The translations under genes were made by a program, and so were the position numbers. 39,274 nt of DNA, taken from Bdellovibrionaceae bacterium UBA2351 (lineage in GTDB: Bacteria > Bdellovibrionota > Bdellovibrionia > Bdellovibrionales > Bdellovibrionaceae). Positions 30,993 to 39,138 of the stretch are shown here, piece after piece. The stretch's first letter is position 1. Every line of letters begins with the position of its first letter. A model generated the notes under the pieces. That model made no database searches, was not told the DNA's origin, and worked only from the letters and a program-made list of their open reading frames with translations. Where the stretch lies: NCBI GenBank assembly GCA_002344565.1, contig DDTZ01000136.1, forward strand, positions 32,190-71,463, given 5' to 3'.

Positions 30993-33086
30993 TTATTGCA
31001 ACAAAGCTTTACGAGATAGCTTAATACGACCCGCTCTATCTACTTCAAGAACTTTAACATCGATCATTTCGCCCTCTTTAAGAACGTCAGTCACTTGTTT
31101 GATTCTTTCGTTAGCGATTTCAGAAATATGCAATAGACCTTGAGTTCCACCGAAAATTTCTACGAACGCTCCGAATTCAGCGATTTTAACTACGCGACCT
31201 TTGTACGTTTTGCCAACTTCAGCTTCCGCACAAATATCGTTGATCATTTGGATCGCCTTCTTAGTCGCTTCAGGATCACTTGATGCTACGTGGATTGTTC
31301 CATCGTCTTCGATTTCGATCTTAACACCAGTTGCTTCCGTGATACCGCGGATAACTTTACCACCCGCTCCGATAACTTCACGGATTTTGTCTGGCTTAAT
31401 TTTAAGAGTTTCAATTCTTGGAGCGTAATCAGAAATTTGACCACGAGGTGCTTTGATGACTTTTTCCATCTCAGTTAAGATGTGCAGACGACCAACGCGG
31501 GCTTGTTCAAGAGCTTGCTCCATAACTTCGAAAGACACAGAGTCAATCTTGATATCCATTTGAAGAGCCGTGATACCTGTTGAAGTACCCGCCACTTTAA
31601 AGTCCATGTCACCTAAATGATCTTCATCGCCTAAAATATCACTTAATACTGCGTATTTGCTGCCTTCTTTAATCAAACCCATTGCGATACCCGCAACATT
31701 GCCTTTGATCTGAACGCCGGCATCAAGAAGTGCCAGTGTACCCGAGCAGACAGTTCCCATTGATGACGAACCGTTACTTTCAAGAACTTCACTCACAACA
31801 CGAATCGTGTATGGGAAACTAGCTTGATCAGGAATAACTGGTTTAAGAGCGCGTTCAGCCAAGTTACCGTGACCGATTTCGCGACGACCTTGACCACCGA
31901 AACGACCCACTTCACCGACTGAGTATGGAGGGAAATTATAGTGTAACATGAACTTACGCTTGATAGTTCCGTGAAGAGCATCAACCGATTGTTCATCATC
32001 ACCCGTACCTAATGTCACCGTACCTAGTACTTGTGTTTCACCACGAGTAAATAAGCCAGAACCATGGGCACGAGGTAGGAAACCTACTTCGTTAGAAATT
32101 GGACGTACCGTTTTAGTGTCACGACCATCAAGACGGATTTTATTTTCGAGAATAAGAGCGCGAGATACTTTGTACTTCACGTCTTCAACGATTGTATTTA
32201 AATCTTTAGCACGCTCTGCCTTTAAATCTTTATCAGTGATGGCTTCAACGTAGGCCGTGTGCGCTTTATCGTAAGCTTCATCAACTGCAGCATAACGTTC
32301 CATTTTTTCTTTAACCTGGAACGCCTTTTGGATTTCTGGAGTTAGAAATGATTCAACGTTTGCACGGAATGTTTCATCGATTTTTTTAGCTTCGAATTTA
32401 CGTTTTGCTTTGGAACCTGTTTTTTCACGTAATTCATCTTGCGCATTTAACAGTGGCTGAAGCGCTTCGTGAGCAAATTTTAAAGCGCCCAGTACAGCCG
32501 CTTCATTTACAAATTTAGTTTCGCCTTCTACCATCAAGATACCATTGCGAGTTCCCGCAACGATCACGTCTAAATCCGATTTTTCCATTTGTTGTGGCGT
32601 CGGGTTAGCAATGAAGTGACCATCAATACGACCTACTTGGATCGCCGCGGTCGGACCACCGAATGGAATGTCTGAAATATGTAGTGCAGATGAAGCACCT
32701 AACGAAGCTAGGATTTCAATCGGGAATGAACCGTCAGCGCTTAATACTGTCGCTACGACTTGAGTTTCATTTCTATAACCCTCTGGGAAACTTGGTCTTA
32801 ACGGTCTGTCGATGAGACGAGCGATTAAAACTTGTTCTGTGCTAGGCTTGCTTTCGCGTTTGAAGTATCCACCTGGGATTTTACCGGTAGCGTAGAATTT
32901 TTCTTGGTATTCAACAGTTAAAGGAAAGAAATCAACGGCTGCGGCTTCTTTTTTAGAAACGGCTGTTACAAGTACGATATTGTTTCCGCATGTAACTAGG
33001 GTCGATCCATCTGCCTGCTTGGCCATTCTTCCTGTTTCAATAGTGATTTGTTTACCACCAACGGAAGTTGTTACGGTCGTCTTCAT
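30993..33086 (-). CDS. pnp: Polyribonucleotide nucleotidyltransferase (PNPase)
   Basis: A 697-residue PNPase: two RNase PH-type domains (first near GRMAKQADGSTLV, second with RAHGSGLFTRGETQVLGT and DEDHLGDMDFKVAGT), then KH (IREVIGAGGKVIRGIT) and S1 (GKTYKGRVVKIAEFGAFVEI) RNA-binding domains. It degrades RNA 3' to 5' with phosphate and is part of the degradosome in many bacteria. ATG at 33086 is preceded by AAGGAG at a 5-base spacing; an in-frame TTG directly upstream is not favoured. It follows rpsO and has a hairpin in its leader, as in E. coli, where RNase III and PNPase control pnp itself. Confidence 0.97.
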   Translation of the reverse strand: MKTTVTTSVGGKQITIETGRMAKQADGSTLVTCGNNIVLVTAVSKKEAAAVDFFPLTVEYQEKFYATGKIPGGYFKRESKPSTEQVLIARLIDRPLRPSFPEGYRNETQVVATVLSADGSFPIEILASLGASSALHISDIPFGGPTAAIQVGRIDGHFIANPTPQQMEKSDLDVIVAGTRNGILMVEGETKFVNEAAVLGALKFAHEALQPLLNAQDELREKTGSKAKRKFEAKKIDETFRANVESFLTPEIQKAFQVKEKMERYAAVDEAYDKAHTAYVEAITDKDLKAERAKDLNTIVEDVKYKVSRALILENKIRLDGRDTKTVRPISNEVGFLPRAHGSGLFTRGETQVLGTVTLGTGDDEQSVDALHGTIKRKFMLHYNFPPYSVGEVGRFGGQGRREIGHGNLAERALKPVIPDQASFPYTIRVVSEVLESNGSSSMGTVCSGTLALLDAGVQIKGNVAGIAMGLIKEGSKYAVLSDILGDEDHLGDMDFKVAGTSTGITALQMDIKIDSVSFEVMEQALEQARVGRLHILTEMEKVIKAPRGQISDYAPRIETLKIKPDKIREVIGAGGKVIRGITEATGVKIEIEDDGTIHVASSDPEATKKAIQMINDICAEAEVGKTYKGRVVKIAEFGAFVEIFGGTQGLLHISEIANERIKQVTDVLKEGEMIDVKVLEVDRAGRIKLSRKALLQ

Positions 33087-33109
33087 CAAAACTCCTTTTT
33101 GAGATTGAT

Positions 33110-33142
33110 GACTCTAAGTTTTTTTCTTTTTGACCTAGAGTC
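33110..33142 (-). promoter_or_regulatory. Hairpin in the pnp leader (rpsO-pnp intergenic)
   Basis: On the minus strand GACTCTA and TAGAGTC pair perfectly (7 bp), extended by two more pairs across one mismatch, with an A-rich loop. It lies 24 bases upstream of the pnp ATG. In E. coli a long stem in this place is cut by RNase III for pnp autoregulation; this shorter stem may be its counterpart. Confidence 0.5.
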
Positions 33143-33189
33143 TATAATTATGTGTTGGATTATTTTATAAATTTTAAAGAAAAGAACGA

Positions 33190-33459
33190 TTACTTTCTGA
33201 TTTCTAGATCAACCAAGATTTGGTTGTATTTCTTAGCATCAGTTCTTTTTAAGTAATCAAGCAACTTACGACGTTGATTAACTGCAGTTACAAGACCTTT
33301 TTTAGAGTGATTGTCTTTTTTGTGAGTTAAAAAGTGTTGAGTTAAGTGACTGATTTTTTCAGTTAGTAAAGCGATTTGGATTTCGCTTGAACCTGTGTCT
33401 GATTCATTTCTTCTAAATGCTTTTAAAATTTGCGCTTTTACTTGCTTGTGGACTGCCAT
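33190..33459 (-). CDS. rpsO: 30S ribosomal protein S15
   Basis: An 89-residue protein with the S15 signature: FRRNESDTGSSEIQIALLTEKI, HKKDNHSKKGLV, and QRRKLLDYLKRTDAKKY. It binds 16S rRNA early in 30S assembly. ATG at 33459 is chosen because the conserved N-terminus starts there and AGGGAG lies at a suitable distance; the in-frame extension to 33558 is leader sequence, not protein. The leader holds a stable hairpin (33508-33528). Confidence 0.98.
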   Translation of the reverse strand: MAVHKQVKAQILKAFRRNESDTGSSEIQIALLTEKISHLTQHFLTHKKDNHSKKGLVTAVNQRRKLLDYLKRTDAKKYNQILVDLEIRK

Positions 33460-33507
33460 TAAAGTCTCCCTTTGTATGTATACGAATATACGGTTAAAAC
33501 GCCAAAT

Positions 33508-33528
33508 GATCGTCATGGCTGACGGATC
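33508..33528 (-). promoter_or_regulatory. Hairpin in the rpsO leader, candidate S15 control element
   Basis: On the minus strand GAT-(C)-CGTCA, loop GCCA, TGACG-ATC: 8 pairs with one bulged C, 49 bases upstream of the S15 start. S15 represses its own mRNA in several bacteria through unrelated leader structures. I see a stem here but cannot show an rRNA-like S15 site. Confidence 0.4.
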
Positions 33529-33566
33529 TTTAGCAGTTAAAGGGATAAACTGAATCACGTATCAGG

Positions 33567-34706
33567 TCAATTAGAAAGCACTCCCGAGGAACAGAAATAC
33601 TCGAGTTTAATATTGCCGGTCGGAAGCCCGCCTTTAAAGTAAACAACCTTACCATCAATCTTTTCAACTTCGATCTTTTCTGCGCCATCGTACTTTATCT
33701 CGAATTTATACTTTTTGGCGACAGAGTCATAGGCTGGGGCGCATTCTAAAGTCAGCATTTTTACCAGATCTTTGATTTTTTCGCTCATAAATTGCAGCTG
33801 ACTGCCATAATCTTTAGCACAGACACTGCCCTTAACTCCATTCGTTGCCTTAGACAACGTCTCATAAGCAATTCCGTAGCTTTCATTGTCACTCTGACTT
33901 AAGCAGTCCGCATCCCCTTCATTCACGACAATTGAATGAAATTGAAACTTTTTCATCGGCCAATGTGATCTAAGGTATTTAACTAGCTCATCTGGTTTAT
34001 TGCGTTTTTGAACAATAGTAACCCCATTTGAGTTCTCATACGGAGTCTCGTCAGCGTCTGTTAAGAATACGACGTTTAATGATGCGTCGGTTCTCATAAA
34101 CGACTCTTTACTGTTTTTTTGACGCTCCAGAAAGCGATAGGTAGCATAAATGCCTTGCTCATACGGCGAGCCGGACTCACGTCGCTGAATGACTCGCGAA
34201 AACGAGGCTTCGGCTTCTGTCGACTTTGAATCTAAATAACTGGCACCATTTTGAACTTCCTGAAGCTGTCCATCACTGAAGGAATAATCCTCATCATCTA
34301 CATCCGTAGTGATGACGCCGACTCTCCAGTTAATTTGCATTAAATTTTTGATGAATAAGGGAAATCGAGCCGACATATTGCTTTGTTCGTCTTCCATTGA
34401 GACTGAATTGTCCACGACAAACAAAATATCAGCCTTCAGGGTTTCAGCTAGTGTGATTGTCTTTTCATACTTAGTTAACATGGGTTCAGTTTGAGTCGGC
34501 GGATTAACTGGGGGCCGTACAATCGGTGTCGTTGGCGTACCTGGATCCGGATTTGTCCCTAGGCCGTCATTACCTGGAACATCCCCAACGGAAGATGACG
34601 GCAATTGCCCCATACGAATCTCGCCCGGTTGACCGCAGTTATTAAACGCAACCATGAGCAGAAGAAGGAACATATTTATAAATAATAAACTTACTTTACG
34701 TCTCAC
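33567..34706 (-). CDS. von Willebrand factor type A (vWA) domain lipoprotein
   Basis: A 379-residue protein: signal sequence RRKVSLLFINMFLLLLMVAF with Cys24 in FNNCGQ. This lipobox is not canonical, but NNC/QNC-type endings occur in Bdellovibrio lipoproteins. A Pro/Thr/Gly-rich linker (about 45-75) follows, then a vWA domain with the MIDAS motif DNSVS (ILFVVDNSVSMEDEQ), RVGVITTD, and FLTDADETP (the second metal Asp). Four Cys lie in the C-terminal third (DADCLSQ, GSVCAKD, LTLECAP, EYFCSS). vWA domains mediate metal-dependent binding. It lies on the same strand between truB and rpsO, an unusual place. GTG start, no Shine-Dalgarno. Confidence 0.8.
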   Translation of the reverse strand: MRRKVSLLFINMFLLLLMVAFNNCGQPGEIRMGQLPSSSVGDVPGNDGLGTNPDPGTPTTPIVRPPVNPPTQTEPMLTKYEKTITLAETLKADILFVVDNSVSMEDEQSNMSARFPLFIKNLMQINWRVGVITTDVDDEDYSFSDGQLQEVQNGASYLDSKSTEAEASFSRVIQRRESGSPYEQGIYATYRFLERQKNSKESFMRTDASLNVVFLTDADETPYENSNGVTIVQKRNKPDELVKYLRSHWPMKKFQFHSIVVNEGDADCLSQSDNESYGIAYETLSKATNGVKGSVCAKDYGSQLQFMSEKIKDLVKMLTLECAPAYDSVAKKYKFEIKYDGAEKIEVEKIDGKVVYFKGGLPTGNIKLEYFCSSGVLSN

Positions 34707-34720
34707 GATGAACTGCTCGG

Positions 34721-34732
34721 CTGTAATTACAG
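34721..34732. promoter_or_regulatory. Perfect 12-bp palindrome upstream of the vWA lipoprotein gene
   Basis: CTGTAATTACAG is a perfect 12-base palindrome, 14 bases upstream of the GTG start. It may be a small operator; it may also overlap a -10-like TAATTA. Palindromes of this length arise by chance, so support is limited. Confidence 0.3.
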
Positions 34733-34889
34733 AAAGGTTTAGGGGTCTAGGCTAGAAAGTTATTGTTTCCTAACAACAGTAAACCAGCACCAGGAGCGAA
34801 AGTTTAAAAAACCGTGACTAACTTCAACACCTTCGGAAGCTTTAATATCGAATACATTTTATTTCTTATGTTCTGTCGAAATCTTTACC

Positions 34890-34905
34890 AGCGCCCTAAG
34901 GCGCT
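34890..34905 (-). terminator. Hairpin overlapping the truB stop codon
   Basis: On the minus strand AGCGCC and GGCGCT pair perfectly (6 bp, GC-rich) around TTAG, whose TAG is the truB stop codon. No T-tract follows, so simple intrinsic termination is doubtful. It may partly end or stabilise the infB-rbfA-truB transcript before the 189-base gap to the vWA gene. Confidence 0.5.
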
Positions 34906-35837
34906 ACAAATACTCTATTAACGGAAATTTTTGCCGGCGCGAACGATGTATCCACATTCAATATCGCCACTAAATTGGTTTCTAAAAAACAGAAAAGGGA
35001 GCCAGAACACTTAAGCTTCAAGATCCGATCTGCGAGCGCATAGGACACAAGACCGCTGCGTAATTTATTAGCCTCGGCGAAATCCAGAGTCAGCGTTTGA
35101 TAACTTTGCAGCGCTTGCCAAGGTGTTAAAAAATAGGACTTACCTTGAACATCGACCGGTAACTTCTGTCGCAAATTATTCAGCGTGACCGAGTTGTTTA
35201 ACGAGTAACTTCCAATATCTAACCGACGAAGCTGAGTCATCGTCGCTCCCGTACCCAACTGTTTACCCAAACAGTGAATCCACGATCGAACGAATGAACC
35301 TTTAGAGCACCAAAACTCAACCGTGATCTCGGGTAAATTTATATTCAGAATTTTAACATCCCAAAATTTCATCTCTTTAGGCGGACCTTCAAAATTATCC
35401 ATTGAATTGTCGCTTCGAGCGATATCGTAAAGCTTTTGACCATTTACTTTTTTGGCTGAATACATCGGAATAGGAAAAATTTGATCACCTGAAAGCTCAA
35501 AAATTGTCTTTCGCAGCAATTCTAGATCTACTGTTTTACCAGAGGTCTTTAAGACTTTGCCAGTAATATCCCACGTATCCGTATCGACACCAAGTTTCAG
35601 AGTTAACTGATACCGCTTATCCGCCCCCATCAAATAGTCCGATAACTTAACAGACTCCCCAACCAAGCACACAAGTAAACCATCCGCTAAGGGATCGAGC
35701 GTTCCAATATGCCCAACTTGTTTATCTTTAACGATTTTACGCAAACCAAAGACAACATCATGAGACGTCACTCCTGTTTCTTTGTGGATCAGAAAAATAC
35801 CATTGAGTTTATTAGTGTGCAGGGGCGAACTATTCAT
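34896..35837 (-). CDS. truB: tRNA pseudouridine(55) synthase TruB
   Basis: The 313-residue protein has the TruB catalytic segment VGHIGTLDPLADGLLVCLVG with nucleophile Asp, the N-terminal GIFLIHKETGVTSHDVV, and FSGDQIFPIPMYSAKKVNGQKLYD-like SGDQIFPIPMYSAKKV. It makes pseudouridine 55 in the T loop of nearly all tRNAs. ATG at 35837 overlaps rbfA by 8 bases; an earlier in-frame ATG at 35867 is possible. A hairpin ends at the A of the 35837 ATG, and no Shine-Dalgarno is seen, so translation coupled to rbfA is likely. Confidence 0.95.
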   Translation of the reverse strand: MNSSPLHTNKLNGIFLIHKETGVTSHDVVFGLRKIVKDKQVGHIGTLDPLADGLLVCLVGESVKLSDYLMGADKRYQLTLKLGVDTDTWDITGKVLKTSGKTVDLELLRKTIFELSGDQIFPIPMYSAKKVNGQKLYDIARSDNSMDNFEGPPKEMKFWDVKILNINLPEITVEFWCSKGSFVRSWIHCLGKQLGTGATMTQLRRLDIGSYSLNNSVTLNNLRQKLPVDVQGKSYFLTPWQALQSYQTLTLDFAEANKLRSGLVSYALADRILKLKCSGSLFCFLETNLVAILNVDTSFAPAKISVNRVFVAP

Positions 35838-36231
35838 CGTCAGATTTGTTCTGACGAGACAATTCATTTAGAAGTTTATCGACCTTCATGACTTTTTCAA
35901 CCGAGCGGTCGTGAAAAAAACTGACCTTCGGAGTAAAACGCAGTTTTAATTCTTTAGCAATATGATGCTGGAACTCATGAGCGTGCTCATTTAAAACATT
36001 TTCAGTTTCTTCAGCCGTTTCTTCGTCTACATGATCAGCACCTGTTCCACCCTTGGGCAGAACGGTAAAATAAATTTTTGCAAATTTCAAATCAGCGGAA
36101 ACAACGGTACGACTTAAAGTAATGAAAACATCCACTGGCTCAGAAAATCCATTGATGAGGTACATACCTAACACCGCCTGGATTTCCTTTTCCACCATTT
36201 GAACTCGTCGCGAATCGCCCGTCTTTTTCAT
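35830..36231 (-). CDS. rbfA: Ribosome-binding factor A
   Basis: The 133-residue protein fits RbfA: N-terminal DSRRVQMVEKEIQAVL, then a KH-type fold with VDVFITLSRTVVSADLKFAKIYFTVL and C-terminal LKLRFTPKVSFFHDRSVEKV (the 'r.tP.l.F..D.S.....' signature). A His/Glu-rich insertion (GADHVDEETAEETENV) lies in the middle. It acts in 30S maturation and cold adaptation. The ATG follows the infB stop by 3 bases and truB overlaps its end. Confidence 0.93.
   Translation of the reverse strand: MKKTGDSRRVQMVEKEIQAVLGMYLINGFSEPVDVFITLSRTVVSADLKFAKIYFTVLPKGGTGADHVDEETAEETENVLNEHAHEFQHHIAKELKLRFTPKVSFFHDRSVEKVMKVDKLLNELSRQNKSDDE
35837..35857 (-). promoter_or_regulatory. Hairpin masking the truB start codon
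   Basis: On the minus strand TCGTCAGA, loop ACAAA, TCTGACGA form a perfect 8-bp stem whose last base is the A of the truB ATG. It lies in the last codons of rbfA, so ribosomes finishing rbfA would open it, giving translational coupling. Confidence 0.5.
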
Positions 36232-36234
36232 GAA

Positions 36235-39117
36235 TTACGGATTCGTTTCTAAAGTAAGTTCTTTACGAACTTCTTCTTTAATAAAGGCTTCAATTTGATC
36301 GCCAACTTTTACGTCGTTGTAGTTTTCGATACCGATACCGCATTCGAAACCTTCAGCTACTTCTTTAGCATCATCTTTGAAACGTTTTAATGAACCGATC
36401 TTTCCTTCATAAATAATCTTACCAGCACGTAGTAAACGCACTTGATTTGATCTTTGGATTTTTCCATCAAGAACAAACGTACCAGCAATTGTTCCAATTT
36501 TTGGAACGCTGAATGTGTTACGCACTTCTGCGCGACCCATAACTTTTTCTACGATATCTGGAGTCAACAAGCCCGACATTGCTTTTTTGATATCATCCAT
36601 TAACTCGTAAACGATCGTGTACGAACGAATTTCGATTCCAAGTTGTTTAGCTTTTGCTTGTGCACCCAAATCAGGACGCACGTTGAAACCGATAATAATA
36701 CCTTTGGACGTTTGCGCTAATAATACGTCAGATTCAGTGATTCCACCAACTGCCGCATGCAGAACGCGAGTTTTAACCTCTTTAGATACTAATTTAGCTA
36801 GCATTCCTTGAATCGCCTCAAGAGATCCGTGAACGTCTGTTTTTAGAATAATCGCAAGCTCTTTAACGTCACCTTTGTTCACTTTGGCAAAGATATCATC
36901 CAACGTTAATTTCGCCTTTGAAGCATTCGCTAAGGCGTAGGCTTGTTCACGGCGGATAGCGGACACTTTTTCAACTTGATCTTCTGATTCAAGAACGTCA
37001 AAACGGTCACCCGCGTTTGATGTATCATCTAAACCTAAGACTTCAACTGGCAAACCTGGACCCATAGATTGCTTACGCTCACCACGGTCATTCGTTAAGC
37101 TCTTCACGCGGCCTTTAACTACACCGGCAACGATATGATCACCGACTTTGATTGTTCCGTCTTTAATTAATAACGTCGCAACAGAGCCTTTACCTTTTTC
37201 CACTTTAGATTCGATTACGATACCTGTCGCTGAACGTTTTGGATTTGCTTTCAAATCTTGGATTTCAGCTACTAACGAGATCTGCTCTAAAAGTTCTTTA
37301 ATACCTTCTTTTTTCAAAGCCGATACTGGACAGAAAATCGTTGTACCACCCCACTCTTCTGGGACTAACTCAAATTCAGTTAATTGTTGTTTAATACGAT
37401 CAGGATTTGCACCAGGCTTATCCATTTTATTGATCGCGACGATGATTGGAACACCCGCAGATTTCGCATGGTTGATGGCTTCTGCCGTTTGAGGCATTAA
37501 GCCGTCATCAGCGGCTACCACGATAACCGCGATATCCGTTGCATTCGCACCACGCGCACGCATTGCCGTAAACGCTTCGTGGCCCGGAGTATCTAGGAAT
37601 GTGATACTTTTTCCGTCTTCCAATGTTACGTTATACGCTCCGATGTGCTGAGTGATACCACCCGCTTCACCTTGCGCCACGTTGGCTTTTCTAATTACAT
37701 CTAATAATGATGTTTTACCGTGATCGACGTGACCCATGATAGTAACAACTGGTGGTCTCACGATTTTATCAGCATTTAAATCACCGAATGCATACTCACC
37801 CAAAACGTCTTCAGCAGAACGTTTTACATTTTCAGCTTCCCAACCAAATTCAGGAACGATTAATGCTAATGTATCGAAGTCGAGTTCTGTATTCATGTTC
37901 GCCTGAACACCATTTTGCATTAACGCTTTGATCATTTGAGGCGCTTTGATACCCATTTGAACTGCGGCATCAGCAACTTTCATTGAACCATACACTTCAA
38001 GAATACGCTTAGAGGCCTTTGGCGTCGTAAGCTGAGTTTTCATCGCTTCGCGATCTAGAGTACCTTTTTTCTTTTTCGGCTGGAAAACCATTTCACGTTT
38101 TCTGAATTCAACCGCATTGAAATTATTTTGTTCTTCTTCTTGCTCTTTTTCTTTAGCATTTTGAGATGTTACAGAACCCGTACCGCCTTCAATACGCTTA
38201 GTTTTCTTATCAAAATTCTTTTTACCCTTGTTAGAATCGTCATATGCTTCCGTCGGAGGAATTACAGCAGGAGCCGCCGAAAAACCAGGACGCAATGTAC
38301 GATTTTGAATACCGCCTGGTCGAGGAGGTCTTGGGCCTGAGTTCGCACCCGCTCCACCACCGCCTGAATTGTTATACCCACCTGTACGCTGTCCGCCTTC
38401 ACGAGGAGGCGCCTGCACGCGAGATAAATCCATTCGACCGATGATATTACGACGAGGCTGAGGCGTTGATGAAACCCCACTTGATCCCACCGAAACTTCT
38501 TTCTTTCTAGCCACACCTGCTGTCGCTTGTGTTGATGCTGCTTGAGCAGTTGGCGCTGTCGCCGTTTTCGTTTCAGGAGTTTGAGCTGCTTTAGTTTCAA
38601 CCACAGGTGTTGCTGTTTTTTGAGGAACAACAACTTCTGGCTCTACCGCTCCAACGGCTTCTTCCGTTTCCACTGGACGAGATTTTGTCACAACTTCAGG
38701 AAATACCGGTTTATTTTTGACTTCTTCAACCTTAGCTTCAACCACAGGCGCTTCTACAGGAGCCACTTTTTTAATGATTCGGGCGGCACCTGGTTTAGCT
38801 GGTGGAAGAATTTCTTCGTCAGTATCTTTTGATTTCCTACGAACGACCTGAGATTTAGCTTCTTTAGAAGGAGCGGCTTCTTCGTCTTTCGCTGGGGCTG
38901 CTTTTTTAGCTACTTTACGAGTGGCTGTTTTCTTTGGCTTTTCAACCTCAGGTTCAGCGCCACCTTTAAGTTTGATCTTTATTTGCTCAAGAACTTCTGG
39001 CTCAAGCTCTGCCATGTGACTCTTAACAGGGATTTGCCACTCACGGATTTTGTCCATCAGTGCCAGAGGAGTCATTCCAATTTCTTTTGCGAATTCAAAA
39101 ACCTTAGGGTTCGTCAC
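36235..39117 (-). CDS. infB: Translation initiation factor IF-2
   Basis: A 960-residue IF-2. The N-terminus has the IF2-N helix region (VFEFAKEIGMTPLALMDKIR), then a long low-complexity part rich in Ala, Pro, Glu, Lys and Gly. A second IF2-N-like segment (about 355-420) precedes the GTPase domain from about 460 with GHVDHGKTS (G1), DTPGHEAF (G3), NKMDKP (G4) and SALK (G5), followed by domains II-IV with IKTDVHGSLEAIQ-like LKTDVHGSLEAI. It brings fMet-tRNA to the 30S subunit. The start is GTG with AAGGAT about 9 bases upstream. It is followed by rbfA after 3 bases. Confidence 0.98.
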   Translation of the reverse strand: MTNPKVFEFAKEIGMTPLALMDKIREWQIPVKSHMAELEPEVLEQIKIKLKGGAEPEVEKPKKTATRKVAKKAAPAKDEEAAPSKEAKSQVVRRKSKDTDEEILPPAKPGAARIIKKVAPVEAPVVEAKVEEVKNKPVFPEVVTKSRPVETEEAVGAVEPEVVVPQKTATPVVETKAAQTPETKTATAPTAQAASTQATAGVARKKEVSVGSSGVSSTPQPRRNIIGRMDLSRVQAPPREGGQRTGGYNNSGGGGAGANSGPRPPRPGGIQNRTLRPGFSAAPAVIPPTEAYDDSNKGKKNFDKKTKRIEGGTGSVTSQNAKEKEQEEEQNNFNAVEFRKREMVFQPKKKKGTLDREAMKTQLTTPKASKRILEVYGSMKVADAAVQMGIKAPQMIKALMQNGVQANMNTELDFDTLALIVPEFGWEAENVKRSAEDVLGEYAFGDLNADKIVRPPVVTIMGHVDHGKTSLLDVIRKANVAQGEAGGITQHIGAYNVTLEDGKSITFLDTPGHEAFTAMRARGANATDIAVIVVAADDGLMPQTAEAINHAKSAGVPIIVAINKMDKPGANPDRIKQQLTEFELVPEEWGGTTIFCPVSALKKEGIKELLEQISLVAEIQDLKANPKRSATGIVIESKVEKGKGSVATLLIKDGTIKVGDHIVAGVVKGRVKSLTNDRGERKQSMGPGLPVEVLGLDDTSNAGDRFDVLESEDQVEKVSAIRREQAYALANASKAKLTLDDIFAKVNKGDVKELAIILKTDVHGSLEAIQGMLAKLVSKEVKTRVLHAAVGGITESDVLLAQTSKGIIIGFNVRPDLGAQAKAKQLGIEIRSYTIVYELMDDIKKAMSGLLTPDIVEKVMGRAEVRNTFSVPKIGTIAGTFVLDGKIQRSNQVRLLRAGKIIYEGKIGSLKRFKDDAKEVAEGFECGIGIENYNDVKVGDQIEAFIKEEVRKELTLETNP

Positions 39118-39138
39118 AAATAATTATCCTTTACCTTG

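Noticed and set aside
38262..38633. Minus-strand frame rich in Gln, Lys and Leu within infB
   Set aside because: It is an out-of-frame reading of the repetitive IF-2 linker, not a gene.
38400..39000. Apparent repetitive Ala/Pro/Glu/Lys region of infB, considered as a repeat expansion or fusion
   Set aside because: Long, low-complexity N-terminal linkers are normal for IF-2 in many bacteria.
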